Source: Pseudovibrio brasiliensis
Lineage (GTDB): Bacteria; Pseudomonadota; Alphaproteobacteria; Rhizobiales; Stappiaceae
DNA length: 64,000 nt
Direction of reading: 5' to 3'
Assembly (NCBI RefSeq): GCF_018282095.1
Contig: NZ_CP074126.1
Span: 2,490,501 to 2,554,500 of the forward strand
Below the pieces are notes generated by a model. That model saw only the letters and a list, made by a program, of their open reading frames with translations, searched no databases and had not been told where the DNA came from. Shown piece by piece: positions 47,271-57,016 of the stretch. A program made the translations under genes and the position numbers. Position 1 is the first letter of the stretch, and every line of letters begins with the position of its first letter.

Positions 47271-47576
47271 TTAGCTGTCGCTCTTATCCTTGTAGTAATC
47301 TAGGATCTTACGGAACAGTTCAGTATTGGCCTCATCCGGTACTGGTTTGGTGCCAATGAACCAGGAGAACAGATCCTGATCATGATGCTGCAGGAACACT
47401 TCCAGCTCATCCAGCTCTTCGTCATTCATCTGCGCAATATGCTTCTCAACATAGCCACCAAGCATGATATCCATTTCCTTCATGCCACGATGGTGACAAC
47501 GGAAAACGATACGCTTTCTCCGGTTATCCAGCTCAATGTTCCCGTTTTGATCTTCACTCTGCGCACTATGATCCAT
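47271..47576 (-). CDS. sdhE: FAD assembly factor SdhE (YgfY/CptB family)
   Basis: 101 residues from ATG 47576 (ATG 47582, two codons earlier, sits too close to AGGGG). Inserts FAD into succinate dehydrogenase. The RGMKEMD motif characteristic of the family is present, after RRKRIVFRCHH. Convergent/divergent placement: upstream of recG in the opposite direction; a common position in alphaproteobacterial genomes. Confidence 0.94.
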   Translation of the reverse strand: MDHSAQSEDQNGNIELDNRRKRIVFRCHHRGMKEMDIMLGGYVEKHIAQMNDEELDELEVFLQHHDQDLFSWFIGTKPVPDEANTELFRKILDYYKDKSDS

Positions 47577-47753
47577 CGTCATTCCCCTAGAAGGTCTCTG
47601 ATCCCTGTCACTATCTGCAAATAGATAGGGCCAAATCGTTTCGCCTGTATACAACCCTTATTTTCATCTGTCAGTGTTTTCTTAAGGGCGTTGCACAAAT
47701 CACGGGAACATGGCACAGATCAGGCTAGCTGTTCACGTTCTGGTCTATATGGT

Positions 47754-49856
47754 ATGCGCCCTACTCGCCTTGATCCTCTTTTCGCTTCTGTCACCAAGCT
47801 CCCGGGCATTGGCCCCAAGATCGCGAAGACCATAACCAACCTGCTTGTTGGCAGCCCGGATCGCGAAGCCCGTATTTCAGACCTTCTCTTCCATGTACCG
47901 GTCAACGTTATCGACCGACGCTTGCGCCCAGGTGTAGCAGCCTCGCCGGAAGGCGAAATCGTAACGCTGGTTCTTCACATAGATCAGCACCGCGCACCGC
48001 CACGTGGCAGCCGCGCTCCCTACAAGGTTCTGGCGCACGATGAGACCGGTGCAATTGAGCTGGTCTTCTTCCACGCACGCGGAGATTATCTGCAACGCGT
48101 TCTGCCGGTTGGCGAAAAGCGTATCATCTCCGGCAAGGTCGAATGGTTCAACGAACGCGCCCAAATGGTGCACCCGGACCATATGGTTTCTGAGGAAGAA
48201 GCCGAGAACCTGCCACTTGTAGAGCCTGTCTACCCAATGACAGCTGGTCTTGCCTCTAAAACGCTCCAACGCGCCATGGGCACCGCACTGCAGTTCCTGC
48301 CTCAAATGCCGGAGTGGCAGAACAAAGAGTTTTTAGAGCAACGCAACTTCCCACCATTTGACGTCGCTCTGCGCTCCATTCACAAGCCGGAAGACGCCAG
48401 AGATCTGGCACCTGAAGGACTGGCCCGCGCCCGTCTGGCTTATGACGAGTTCCTCGCCAACCAACTTGCCCTTGCATTGGTTCGCAATTCTTTGCGCCAC
48501 ATGGGCGGCAAAGCCCGCAAAGGCGATGGCTCCCTGCGCCGGAAAATCCTTGCTGCGCTGCCGTTTGAGCTGACTGGCGGCCAGGAAGACGCACTGAAAG
48601 AGATCTTCGCTGATCTGGAAGAGCCAACCCGCATGCTGCGCCTCCTGCAAGGCGATGTAGGCTCCGGTAAAACCGTCGTCGGCCTCATGGCAATGGCTGC
48701 TGTCATCGAAACCGGCGGACAAGCCGCCATGATGGCACCAACTGACATTCTCGCCCGCCAGCACTATGCCTCCATGAAACCGCTCTGCGATGCCGCTGGC
48801 ATCCGGGCAGCTGTCCTCTCTGGCAAAGACACCGCCAAAACCAAGCGGGAGATCGGCGAAGCATTGGAAGCGGGCGAAATCGATCTCATCGTCGGCACCC
48901 ACGCCCTGTTCCAGTCCACCGTCAATTTCAAAGATCTCGGCATCACCATCGTCGACGAACAGCACCGCTTCGGCGTTCACCAACGTCTGGCGCTCTCCTC
49001 CAAGGGCGCTCATGTGGATGTGCTGGTCATGACAGCAACCCCAATCCCGCGCACCCTCGTCCTCTCTTACTTCGGCGACATGGACGTCTCCCGCCTGACC
49101 GACAAACCCAAAGGCCGTCAGGAGATCAAAACGGTCTCCATCTCACTGGATCGCATTGGCGAAGTAGTGGAACGCCTGCGCGCCATGATCGCTCAAGGCC
49201 AAAAGATCTACTGGGTCTGCCCGCTGGTGGAGGAATCTGAAAAGATCGACCTTGCTGCCGCGGAAGAACGCTTCAACGATCTGCAAAACGCACTCGGCCC
49301 AGTGGTCGCCCTCGTTCATGGCCGTCAGAAAGCCGATGAGAAGCAAGCGGCTATGGAAGCCTTCAAAAATGGCGACGCCCGCGTGCTTGTTGCCACCACA
49401 GTGATTGAGGTTGGGGTTGACGTTCCTGACGCCACCATCATCGTCATTGAACACGCAGAACGCTTCGGCCTTGCTCAGCTTCACCAGCTCCGTGGCCGCG
49501 TAGGCCGTGGCAGCCTTGCATCGTCCTGCTTGCTGTTCTTCAAAGCCCCGCTGAATGAGACAGCAGCTTCCCGCCTCAACATTCTGCGCCAAACCAACGA
49601 CGGCTTCCTGATTGCGGAAGAAGACTTGCGCTTGCGCGGTGAGGGTGAGCTTCTCGGCACCCGTCAGTCCGGCTCTCCGGGGTTCAGACTGGCCTCCATT
49701 GAAGATCACGCTGACCTTATGGAAATCGCAAGAGATGATGCCAAGCTCATTATGGCGACAGACCCTGAGCTGGAAACTGAAAGAGGCGACGCCTTGCGCC
49801 ACCTCCTGTATCTCTTCGCCAGAGACGAAGCTATCAAACTGCTCAGAGCGGGCTGA
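47754..49856 (+). CDS. recG: ATP-dependent DNA helicase RecG
   Basis: 700 residues from ATG 47754, chosen because the sequence MRPTRLDPLFASVTKLPGIGP matches the usual RecG N-terminus; a TTG 21 codons earlier is open. Reverses stalled replication forks. Wedge/OB domain at the N-terminus; helicase motifs Walker A LLQGDVGSGKTVVGLMA, DEQHRFGVHQR, MTATPIPRTL, and the C-terminal QLRGRVGRG. Divergent from sdhE. Confidence 0.96.
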   Translation: MRPTRLDPLFASVTKLPGIGPKIAKTITNLLVGSPDREARISDLLFHVPVNVIDRRLRPGVAASPEGEIVTLVLHIDQHRAPPRGSRAPYKVLAHDETGAIELVFFHARGDYLQRVLPVGEKRIISGKVEWFNERAQMVHPDHMVSEEEAENLPLVEPVYPMTAGLASKTLQRAMGTALQFLPQMPEWQNKEFLEQRNFPPFDVALRSIHKPEDARDLAPEGLARARLAYDEFLANQLALALVRNSLRHMGGKARKGDGSLRRKILAALPFELTGGQEDALKEIFADLEEPTRMLRLLQGDVGSGKTVVGLMAMAAVIETGGQAAMMAPTDILARQHYASMKPLCDAAGIRAAVLSGKDTAKTKREIGEALEAGEIDLIVGTHALFQSTVNFKDLGITIVDEQHRFGVHQRLALSSKGAHVDVLVMTATPIPRTLVLSYFGDMDVSRLTDKPKGRQEIKTVSISLDRIGEVVERLRAMIAQGQKIYWVCPLVEESEKIDLAAAEERFNDLQNALGPVVALVHGRQKADEKQAAMEAFKNGDARVLVATTVIEVGVDVPDATIIVIEHAERFGLAQLHQLRGRVGRGSLASSCLLFFKAPLNETAASRLNILRQTNDGFLIAEEDLRLRGEGELLGTRQSGSPGFRLASIEDHADLMEIARDDAKLIMATDPELETERGDALRHLLYLFARDEAIKLLRAG

Positions 49857-49857
49857 G

Positions 49858-50607
49858 TTACTCAGCTGCGACGGTCTCAGAACCGTCGCCGTCTTTCTTC
49901 GCCTTCTTACGCTGATGCGCTTCAACAGCCTTTTTGTCTTCACCTTCCAAAAGCTTCGGATATTCCGGACTGACAAGACCAGCAGAAATAACAAGCTTTG
50001 CAGCATCTTCAACGCTCATGGAAAGCTCGATGATGTCATCACGCGGCACAAATAGCAAAAAACCTGAGGTTGGGTTGGGCGTCGTTGGCAAGAAGACTGA
50101 AACGGTATCCGCTTCATCTTTCAAACGAGCTGCCACTTCCCCCTTGGTATCGGTGGCAAGAAACACAATCGCCCACAAACCTTTGCGTGGATACTCCACC
50201 AGACCGGCCTTGGTGAAGTTCCGCCCGCTATCATTCAAAACAGTCTCAAAGATCTGTTTGAGCGCGGAGTAAAGGTTACGCACCAGCGGCATGCGGCCCA
50301 AAATGGACTCGCCAAAGCTGATGAGTGACCGGCCTGCAATGTTAGCTGTCAGAAAACCGATGACGGTGATCGCAAGCAGTGCAGCAAACAGCCCAAAGCC
50401 AGGCACTTCAACCGGCAGATAATTATCTGGATTGTAAATGGATGGCAGGAACGGCTTAACCCAGCCATCAATCAACTGGATAAGCGACCAACTCAGGTAC
50501 AAGGTGATACCCACCGGCCCCGTAATCACAAGGCCAGTAAAGAAGTAGTTCCTGAGCCGCGTCATGAACCCAACGCGCTTCGGCTTTTTATCCCCGTCAG
50601 ATCCCAT
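49858..50607 (-). CDS. DUF502 family membrane protein
   Basis: 249 residues. Two transmembrane helices (about 20-42 and 75-97) and a ~140-residue C-terminal cytoplasmic domain, preceded by MTRLRNYFFTGLVITGPVGI, the family's conserved start. SLISFGESILGRMPLVRNLYS is the second conserved block. C-terminus is lysine-rich. Function unknown; often found near recG in this class. Confidence 0.85.
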   Translation of the reverse strand: MGSDGDKKPKRVGFMTRLRNYFFTGLVITGPVGITLYLSWSLIQLIDGWVKPFLPSIYNPDNYLPVEVPGFGLFAALLAITVIGFLTANIAGRSLISFGESILGRMPLVRNLYSALKQIFETVLNDSGRNFTKAGLVEYPRKGLWAIVFLATDTKGEVAARLKDEADTVSVFLPTTPNPTSGFLLFVPRDDIIELSMSVEDAAKLVISAGLVSPEYPKLLEGEDKKAVEAHQRKKAKKDGDGSETVAAE

Positions 50608-50868
50608 CGGCCATACTTTCTTATTTCGGGAACCATCCGCATTATGTCTGCGGCAAGCTGCAGATATATCCGTGCTTCTTTACGAACTAGTGTATTTTGT
50701 AGGTTTTGCAAGTTCCCCTTGAAAAAGAATTCACGCTTCTCATGTAATGGGGTGGATATGTTAGCCACGGTCGCCTTTTGTCGCGGCAATAGCCAGATTC
50801 CAACTATTGTCAGCACTCGCAAACAAGGCGTATAAGGCAGAAACTGCTTGCCAGAAGTGGAGCACCCT

Positions 50869-51240
50869 GTGAAAAAGCTATTCTACATGACGCTTGGATT
50901 AGCCCTTGTGGCCACAGGGATCATTGGCATCTTCCTGCCTCTGCTGCCAACAACGATTTTCTTCATCCTCGCAGCCGGTTGCTTCGCAAAATCAAACCCG
51001 CGCTTGGAAAACTGGATCCTGACACATCCGAAGATCGGCCCAAGTGTCATCCAGTGGCAGGAACATAAGGTCATCCCGAAAAAAGCAAAGGTCTTCGCCT
51101 TCACCGGCCTGACCTTCGGCTACCTGATGTTCTTAAAGATGTCCCACCCAACAATCCTGCTGGCCGTTACCGTCGCCCTCATCATGTGCGCCATAGCCGC
51201 CTACATCGCCAGCCGCCCCTCAAAACCAATGCCGACCTGA
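50869..51240 (+). CDS. DUF454 (YbaN) family membrane protein
   Basis: 123 residues from GTG 50869, with GGAG six bases upstream; a TTG seven codons earlier is less well placed. Three hydrophobic segments and the family's GIFLPLLPTTIFFILAAGCF and KSNPRLENWILTHPKIGP blocks. Inner-membrane protein of unknown function. Preceded by a 260-base gene-free region after the divergent DUF502 gene. Confidence 0.88.
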   Translation: MKKLFYMTLGLALVATGIIGIFLPLLPTTIFFILAAGCFAKSNPRLENWILTHPKIGPSVIQWQEHKVIPKKAKVFAFTGLTFGYLMFLKMSHPTILLAVTVALIMCAIAAYIASRPSKPMPT

Positions 51241-51283
51241 AAGTCAGCCGGCAAGCCTGACAGCCCAACAACCACATCCCCAA

Positions 51284-51314
51284 AACAAAAAAACACGGAG
51301 CAATAAGCCCCGCG
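51284..51314 (-). terminator. Terminator after glmS
   Basis: On the minus strand CGGGGC-TTATT-GCTCCG (one G-U pair) is followed by a run of T. 28 bases past the glmS stop. Confidence 0.65.
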
Positions 51315-51341
51315 CTTTAAAAACTTCAGCATTCCATCCGC

Positions 51342-53168
51342 TTATTCAACGGTGACGGACTTTGCCAGGTTGCGTGGTTGGTCTACGTCGGTGCCCATGA
51401 ACACGGCGGTGTGGTAAGAGAGCATCTGCAGTGGCAGGGCGTAGATGAGTGGAGCGACGATTTCTGGAAGCTCTGGTAGGATGATCATCTGGTTCGCAGC
51501 AACACCGGCTGCCTCAGCGCCTTTTTCATCCGTGAAAAGAGCGATCTCGCCACCACGAGCAGCAACTTCCTGCATGTTGGAAACGGTCTTCTCGTAAACA
51601 CCATCAAATGGCGCAACAACCAGAACCGGCATGTTCTCATCAATCAACGCGATCGGACCATGCTTCAGTTCACCCGCTGCATAGCCTTCTGCATGAATGT
51701 AAGAGAGCTCCTTCAGCTTCAGCGCCCCTTCCAGAGCAAGTGGGAAGCTTGTGCCGCGGCCGAGGAACAGCGCATGATGCTTTTTGGACATCCATGGCGC
51801 CAGCTTTTCGATCTGAGGCTCCAGTTTCAGAGCCTGCATAGCATGTGCTGGCAGCTCGGAAAGCGCACCAACCAGCTCTTTTTCCTGAGCTTCGCTCAGA
51901 TGTCCACGCTGACGACCAGCCAGCACAGCAAGGCTTGCAAGAACAGCCAACTGACAAGTGAAGGCCTTAGTTGACGCAACGCCGATTTCCGGTCCCGCAA
52001 AGATCGGGAAGATCAGATCAGATTCACGGGCAATCGTGCTCTCAGAAACGTTCACAACCGCACCGATGGTCATGCCCTGCTCTTTACAGTAGCGCAGCGA
52101 TGCCAGCGTATCTGCTGTTTCACCGGACTGAGAAATGAACAGCGCCAGATCACCTTCACCCAACGGCATTTCGCGGTAGCGGAACTCAGAGGCAATATCG
52201 ATATCAACTGGCAGACGAGCGTACTTCTCAAACCAGTACTTAGCGGTCAGACCCGCATAGTAGGCTGTACCACACGCGGAAATAACGAGACGATTGATCT
52301 TGGAGAAGTCAAAATCATTGCCCTCCGGCAGAGCAACCTTGCCCTCATTGAATTTCAGATACTGAGAGATCGCATGACCCAGCACTTCTGGCTGCTCATG
52401 GATTTCTTTGGCCATGAAGTGACGATAATTCCCCTTGTCCATCATGGTGGAGCTGACGCTGGACGTTTGAATCACACGCTCAACAGCGGCGTTATTTTCA
52501 TCAAAGATCTGCGCTCCAGCGCGGTTCAAAACAACCCAGTCACCTTCTTCAAGGTAGCTGATGCGGTCTGTAAACGGAGACAGAGCAATCGCGTCAGAAC
52601 CCAGGAACATCTCGCCTTCGCCATAGCCAACAGCAAGCGGGGACCCGCGGCGAGCGCCGATCATCAGATCGTCCTGATCAGCAAACAGAATTGCCAGTGA
52701 GAACGCGCCTTTCAGGCGACCAAGAATAGCAGCAACGGCATCCTGTGGGGATTTACCAGTTTTCACTTCAAGTGAAATTAGGTGCGCAACAACTTCAGAG
52801 TCCGTCTCAGTTGAAAGCTTCACGCCGGCACCGCGTACATCTTCGCGCAGCTCCAGGAAGTTCTCGATAATGCCGTTATGCACGACCATCACGCCATCAG
52901 CAGCGTGCGGGTGTGCATTTTCAACCGTTGGCGCACCGTGAGTTGCCCAACGGGTGTGTCCAATGCCACTTGCACCGGAAAGATGCTTGTCTTCCAGCAA
53001 CGCTTCCAGATTGCGAAGTTTCCCCTTCGCACGTCGGCGATTAAGGTCGCCACCGACAACAGTTGCAATACCTGCAGAGTCATATCCGCGATACTCAAGC
53101 CGTTTCAGCGCATCTACCAGCAATGGTGCAACAGGTGTCTGCCCCAAAATTCCGACAATACCGCACAT
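51342..53168 (-). CDS. glmS: Glutamine-fructose-6-phosphate transaminase
   Basis: 608 residues from ATG 53168, giving MCGIVG so that the catalytic cysteine becomes residue 1 after Met removal; AGGAG lies seven bases upstream. Makes glucosamine-6-phosphate. Ntn glutaminase domain (1-~240), then two SIS domains with ESTIARESDLIFPI, SACGTAYYAGLTAKYW and AEGYAAGELKHGPIAL. C-terminus DQPRNLAKSVTVE is canonical. No glmS ribozyme is seen upstream. Follows glmU on the same strand. Confidence 0.97.
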   Translation of the reverse strand: MCGIVGILGQTPVAPLLVDALKRLEYRGYDSAGIATVVGGDLNRRRAKGKLRNLEALLEDKHLSGASGIGHTRWATHGAPTVENAHPHAADGVMVVHNGIIENFLELREDVRGAGVKLSTETDSEVVAHLISLEVKTGKSPQDAVAAILGRLKGAFSLAILFADQDDLMIGARRGSPLAVGYGEGEMFLGSDAIALSPFTDRISYLEEGDWVVLNRAGAQIFDENNAAVERVIQTSSVSSTMMDKGNYRHFMAKEIHEQPEVLGHAISQYLKFNEGKVALPEGNDFDFSKINRLVISACGTAYYAGLTAKYWFEKYARLPVDIDIASEFRYREMPLGEGDLALFISQSGETADTLASLRYCKEQGMTIGAVVNVSESTIARESDLIFPIFAGPEIGVASTKAFTCQLAVLASLAVLAGRQRGHLSEAQEKELVGALSELPAHAMQALKLEPQIEKLAPWMSKKHHALFLGRGTSFPLALEGALKLKELSYIHAEGYAAGELKHGPIALIDENMPVLVVAPFDGVYEKTVSNMQEVAARGGEIALFTDEKGAEAAGVAANQMIILPELPEIVAPLIYALPLQMLSYHTAVFMGTDVDQPRNLAKSVTVE

Positions 53169-53339
53169 AAGTGTTCTCCTTGAAATCCCACCTCGCAACT
53201 GATGCGAGCATCAACTTTTGGCCAAGTCTTTAGCCCGATGCACTGCTGCGAGGGAAATCAATCCGTGTTTCGTTTCGTTACAGCTTGAGGATAATTGAGC
53301 AAACACGCTGCCAACCTCAGCAGCATGCAACATTATTGC

Positions 53340-54698
53340 TCAGCCCTTTCTTGAAGCTTTAGCCGCTGCAAGCATTTCACGCATCACTTTGGCGCGGCCT
53401 TCCTTGTTCACCTGCTGACCGCGCCCAATCGCCAGTGCGTTCTCAGGCACATCAGAAGTCACCACAGAGCCCGCAGCAACAAACGCACCGTCACCAAGGG
53501 TCAGAGGTGCAACCAACACGCTGTCAGAGCCGATAAAGCTGCCAGCCCCAATGTCTGTGTGATGCTTCAGGTAGCCGTCGTAGTTACAGGTGATCGTACC
53601 AGCCCCGATGTTGGACTTCGCACCAACACGCGCATCGCCAATGTAAGAAAGATGGTTGACCTTGGCGCCACTCTCCACCTTGGCATTCTTGATCTCAACA
53701 AAATTGCCGATATGGGCGCCTTCCCCGATATCCGCACCCGGACGCAGTCGTGCATAAGGACCGACTGTGGCATCCGCACTCACATGCGCCTTTTCAAGGT
53801 GAGAGAAAGCACGAATACGAGCACCGCTGTCAACGTGAACACCCGGACCAAACACAACGTTCGGCTCCACCACAACATCTGGATCAATCTCAGTGTCCCA
53901 GGAAAAGTAAACCGTTTCCGGCGCTTGCAAGGTCACACCGTTCTCCATGAAGGTCTCACGTTGAACCTGCTGGAACACAGCTTCACAAGAAGCCAGCTGA
54001 GAGCGGTTGTTGATACCCTGCACTTCCTTCTCATCCGCCAGCTCAGAAACAACACGCATGCCTTTGCCGCGCGCCACTTCCACCGCATCAGTCAGGTAAT
54101 ACTCACCCTTGGCGTTGTCGTTTTTGATCTCGGCGATCAGGTCTGGCAAGGCTGAGCCTTTAAACGCCATGATGCCGGCGTTGCAAAGCGTGACTCTGCG
54201 TTCTTCGTTAGTTGCTTCCTTTTCTTCACGGATCGCAACAAGTTCACCGCCACTTTCCAGAAGACGGCCATATCCAAACGGATCATCCGCTTCAAAGCCC
54301 AGAACCACAACATCAGCGCCACCAGAAAGGCGCTCGCGCAAACGATGCAGCGTGTCAGCCTTCACCAGCGGTGTATCTCCAAAAAGAACCAGAACGTGAT
54401 CTGATGTAGCCTTGTAAGCTTCCTCAGCCGCTTTCACAGCATGTGCGGTACCAAGGCGGTCAACCTGAACATGACAGGTCGCATGAGGCACACGGATAGC
54501 AACATGCTCTTCCAGCTTTAGCATCTCTGGGCCAACCACAACAGCAACCTTGTCAGCACCAGCGTGGACAACAGAGTTCAGCACGTGGCCAACAAGCGGC
54601 AGTCCACCAATCTCGTGCATCACCTTTGGCAGGGCCGAACGCATACGCGTTCCCAATCCAGCAGCCAGAACAATTGCCAAACAAGAACTATTGGACAT
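53340..54698 (-). CDS. glmU: Bifunctional GlmU (GlcN-1-P acetyltransferase / GlcNAc-1-P uridyltransferase)
   Basis: 452 residues. N-terminal uridyltransferase with AAGLGTRMRSALPKVMHEIGG and HVQVDRLGTAHAVKAAEEA; C-terminal left-handed beta-helix with repeated hexapeptides (VGPYARLRPGADIGEGAHIGNF) and GAGTITCNYDGYLKHHT. Makes UDP-GlcNAc from GlmS-derived glucosamine-1-phosphate. AAGGGG is five bases upstream. glmU-glmS adjacency links two steps of one pathway. Confidence 0.97.
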   Translation of the reverse strand: MSNSSCLAIVLAAGLGTRMRSALPKVMHEIGGLPLVGHVLNSVVHAGADKVAVVVGPEMLKLEEHVAIRVPHATCHVQVDRLGTAHAVKAAEEAYKATSDHVLVLFGDTPLVKADTLHRLRERLSGGADVVVLGFEADDPFGYGRLLESGGELVAIREEKEATNEERRVTLCNAGIMAFKGSALPDLIAEIKNDNAKGEYYLTDAVEVARGKGMRVVSELADEKEVQGINNRSQLASCEAVFQQVQRETFMENGVTLQAPETVYFSWDTEIDPDVVVEPNVVFGPGVHVDSGARIRAFSHLEKAHVSADATVGPYARLRPGADIGEGAHIGNFVEIKNAKVESGAKVNHLSYIGDARVGAKSNIGAGTITCNYDGYLKHHTDIGAGSFIGSDSVLVAPLTLGDGAFVAAGSVVTSDVPENALAIGRGQQVNKEGRAKVMREMLAAAKASRKG

Positions 54699-54929
54699 GC
54701 AAACCCCTTGGGTAACTTGAAATCAAAACTGACAGGCAACCTGCACCAGAGCTTTGGCATTTCAAAGGACATCCCTTTGCTTTCACCAAGAAAATCAGCG
54801 CACCCATTAGAAGTAGCAGATAGTGTTTAATACATCTTTTTCAGGTTGCGTTTGCATTTTGTTAACCATAAAAAATCAAGTTAATACATATAGTTAGGAT
54901 TAGATTCGAATACGAGGCGACTGGAAGCG

Positions 54930-55910
54930 TTGCGACTTCCTCATAAAATCAACGAGTTACGGCAAGAACCGAAAGTACTGCGAGAACGTGTGACTGTTCT
55001 GGCATGGGGTATTGCTGCGCTCTCGTTCGTCGCCCTCGCCGCCTCCGCTGTCCAGATGCCAGGTAAATTTGCAGCTCAAACGCCCCATTTTACCCAGGCA
55101 ATAGTTCCACTCCCAGCGCCCGGCCCTGTGACCACAACAGCCTCGATTGGTGGACAAACAGCACAAAATGCCTTCCAGATTTATGGTGGAACTAGCGAAA
55201 AAACCGAATCACAACAGGAATTGCAGAACACAAAAGAGCTCCGGGCCGTGCGTGATGAGATCGTTTCTCTCCGCCGCTCCATGCTGCGCCTGACCGAGCA
55301 GAACCGCAGATTGTCGAGCAAGCTGAGAGCGCTAGATGAAGCTGCAAGCCAAGCCCAGACTGAAACCAAAGCCGCTCCCAAACCGGCCATCACGGCAGTA
55401 AAACCAAAGCAAAAGCCAGCAACGCCAATCGAAACGCTGCCAGCACCAGAGCTTTCTGCAGCAAAGCCGCAACCACAAGCACCCGGCCCTTTGCCAGAAA
55501 TGAAACTCTCAGAACTGGCGGAAATCACAGAAACCACCCTTCCGGGTGCCTCAGTGCCTGAAACCGTCGCATCAATCCCGGCAAAGGCGGAACTGCCTGA
55601 GTTTCACAAGACTCCAGCAGCAGGCAAACTCAGCCAGTCGGGCCGTCGCAAGATCGTGCGAACCTCCTTCGCGGTCGATCTGGGCAGCTTTGACAACACC
55701 AACGCGCTCAACAAACAGTGGCAAAAGCTTAAAGACAACAACCCTCTCCTGCTGGGTGACTTGAAGAAACGGGTCTCAACTGCTGAGGTTGATGGAACAA
55801 CGCAGTTCACATTGACAGCGGGCCCATTCTTCAACGCTGCAGACACCGCTGTGGTCTGCGCAAGACTGGTGCGAGAAAAAGTCAATTGCTCGCCAACCAT
55901 TTTCCAATAA
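54930..55910 (+). CDS. Membrane-anchored protein with Pro/Ala linker and SPOR-like C-terminus
   Basis: 326 residues, likely TTG start at 54930 (no ATG is available before the membrane helix). Short cytoplasmic end, one helix (about 22-41), a periplasmic coiled coil (ELRAVRDEIVSLRRSMLRL), a long Ala/Pro/Lys linker, then ~75 residues (FAVDLGSFDNTNALNKQWQKL ... CARLVREKVNCSPTIF) with the spacing of SPOR domains. SPOR domains bind denuded glycan at division sites; this assignment is inference. A TTAACCAT half-site typical of CtrA lies upstream at about 54854. Confidence 0.7.
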   Translation: MRLPHKINELRQEPKVLRERVTVLAWGIAALSFVALAASAVQMPGKFAAQTPHFTQAIVPLPAPGPVTTTASIGGQTAQNAFQIYGGTSEKTESQQELQNTKELRAVRDEIVSLRRSMLRLTEQNRRLSSKLRALDEAASQAQTETKAAPKPAITAVKPKQKPATPIETLPAPELSAAKPQPQAPGPLPEMKLSELAEITETTLPGASVPETVASIPAKAELPEFHKTPAAGKLSQSGRRKIVRTSFAVDLGSFDNTNALNKQWQKLKDNNPLLLGDLKKRVSTAEVDGTTQFTLTAGPFFNAADTAVVCARLVREKVNCSPTIFQ

Positions 55911-55963
55911 GTTAGCTTCATCTTTCTGCACCTGAGATTGGGACCAGCCACGCCGACACTTGC

Positions 55964-56938
55964 GTGAACAGCCCCAGCCTTGCAGGTCATTTCGGAATAC
56001 CACGCGTGTCTCATTCTTCTTCGAGCTCAAGTTGGGCCTCAACATATGCCCTGTTGTTTCTCATGCCCGTTTTCATGAGCTCCAATATCATTATTGCCAA
56101 GCCCGCCATTGCCCATACCGAGCCATGGACCCTCGCCTTTTTCAGATGGGGTCTGGCCTCTCTCATCCTGTTGCCCTTTACATATCGTGAACTGAAAAGA
56201 AGCCTGCCGATCATCCGCAAGAACCTGAAGCTCCTCGGCTTCATGGCCTTCCTCGCCATGTGGATCTGTGGTGCCATCGTCTATCTGGCCCTCAAGGAAA
56301 CGTCAGCGACCAACGGAACGCTGATCTACTCCGCCGCCCCGGCCCTGATCCTCGCCCTTGAGTGGCTCTTCAGAGGCCGTGCAGTGGCCATGCGCGAGCT
56401 TGTGGGGATCTCTTTGGCCATCATCGGTGTCTTCGTGATCGTCACCAAGGGCTCTCTAGGGAACCTACTCAGCCTTCAATTGAACAGCGGGGACTTACTC
56501 TTCGCGCTGTGTACGCTCAGTTGGGCGATCTATTCCGTGCTCATCAAGAAGAGCCAGCTGCAAAGCATCTCAACAGCACCACTATTCACGATCCTCGCCA
56601 TCCTCGGCACACTCATCCTTGCGCCATTCGCAGTCGCTGAGATGGCGATCACGTCGTCCGTGCCAAACACGGGCGAAGTTTGGATGTCGATCGCAGGCGT
56701 GGCACTGGTCGCATCTGTTGCTTCATTCCTTACCTACCAGTTCAGTATCCGCCTGGTCGGTCCATCCATCGCAGGCATGTTCATGTATCTCATGACGCCC
56801 TACGGCGTTGGAATGGCAGTTCTGTTTCTGGGGGAGAAACTGCAGACATTCCACTACCTCGGCTTCGCACCAATCATGGCAGGCCTCCTGCTGGCAACTC
56901 TTCCAGCCAGCATCTTCCGAAAAAAGGCCAGTGCATAG
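55964..56938 (+). CDS. EamA/DMT family transporter
   Basis: 324 residues from GTG 55964; GTG 56006 is another possible start, since the first helix begins only at residue ~28. Ten hydrophobic segments in two EamA halves, with the second copy at VRLVGPSIAGMFMYLMTPYG-type sequence (IRLVGPSIAGMF) typical of RhaT/EamA exporters. Likely exports or imports a small metabolite. A terminator follows at 56967. Confidence 0.88.
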   Translation: MNSPSLAGHFGIPRVSHSSSSSSWASTYALLFLMPVFMSSNIIIAKPAIAHTEPWTLAFFRWGLASLILLPFTYRELKRSLPIIRKNLKLLGFMAFLAMWICGAIVYLALKETSATNGTLIYSAAPALILALEWLFRGRAVAMRELVGISLAIIGVFVIVTKGSLGNLLSLQLNSGDLLFALCTLSWAIYSVLIKKSQLQSISTAPLFTILAILGTLILAPFAVAEMAITSSVPNTGEVWMSIAGVALVASVASFLTYQFSIRLVGPSIAGMFMYLMTPYGVGMAVLFLGEKLQTFHYLGFAPIMAGLLLATLPASIFRKKASA

Positions 56939-56966
56939 GACACGAAAGCAATCAGCTCTAAACGCA

Positions 56967-56993
56967 AAAAAGCAGGCCCCAAGCCTGCTTTTT
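56967..56993. terminator. Bidirectional terminator between EamA and ccdA
   Basis: AAAAAGCAGGC (56967-56977) and GCCTGCTTTTT (56983-56993), eleven pairs with a five-base loop. Confidence 0.9.
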
Positions 56994-57016
56994 CATTTCA
57001 CCATTTGTAGAGCGAT

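Noticed and set aside
53169-53339. Possible glmS ribozyme
   Set aside because: The spacer between glmU and glmS is short and I see no ribozyme core; such ribozymes are known mainly in Firmicutes.
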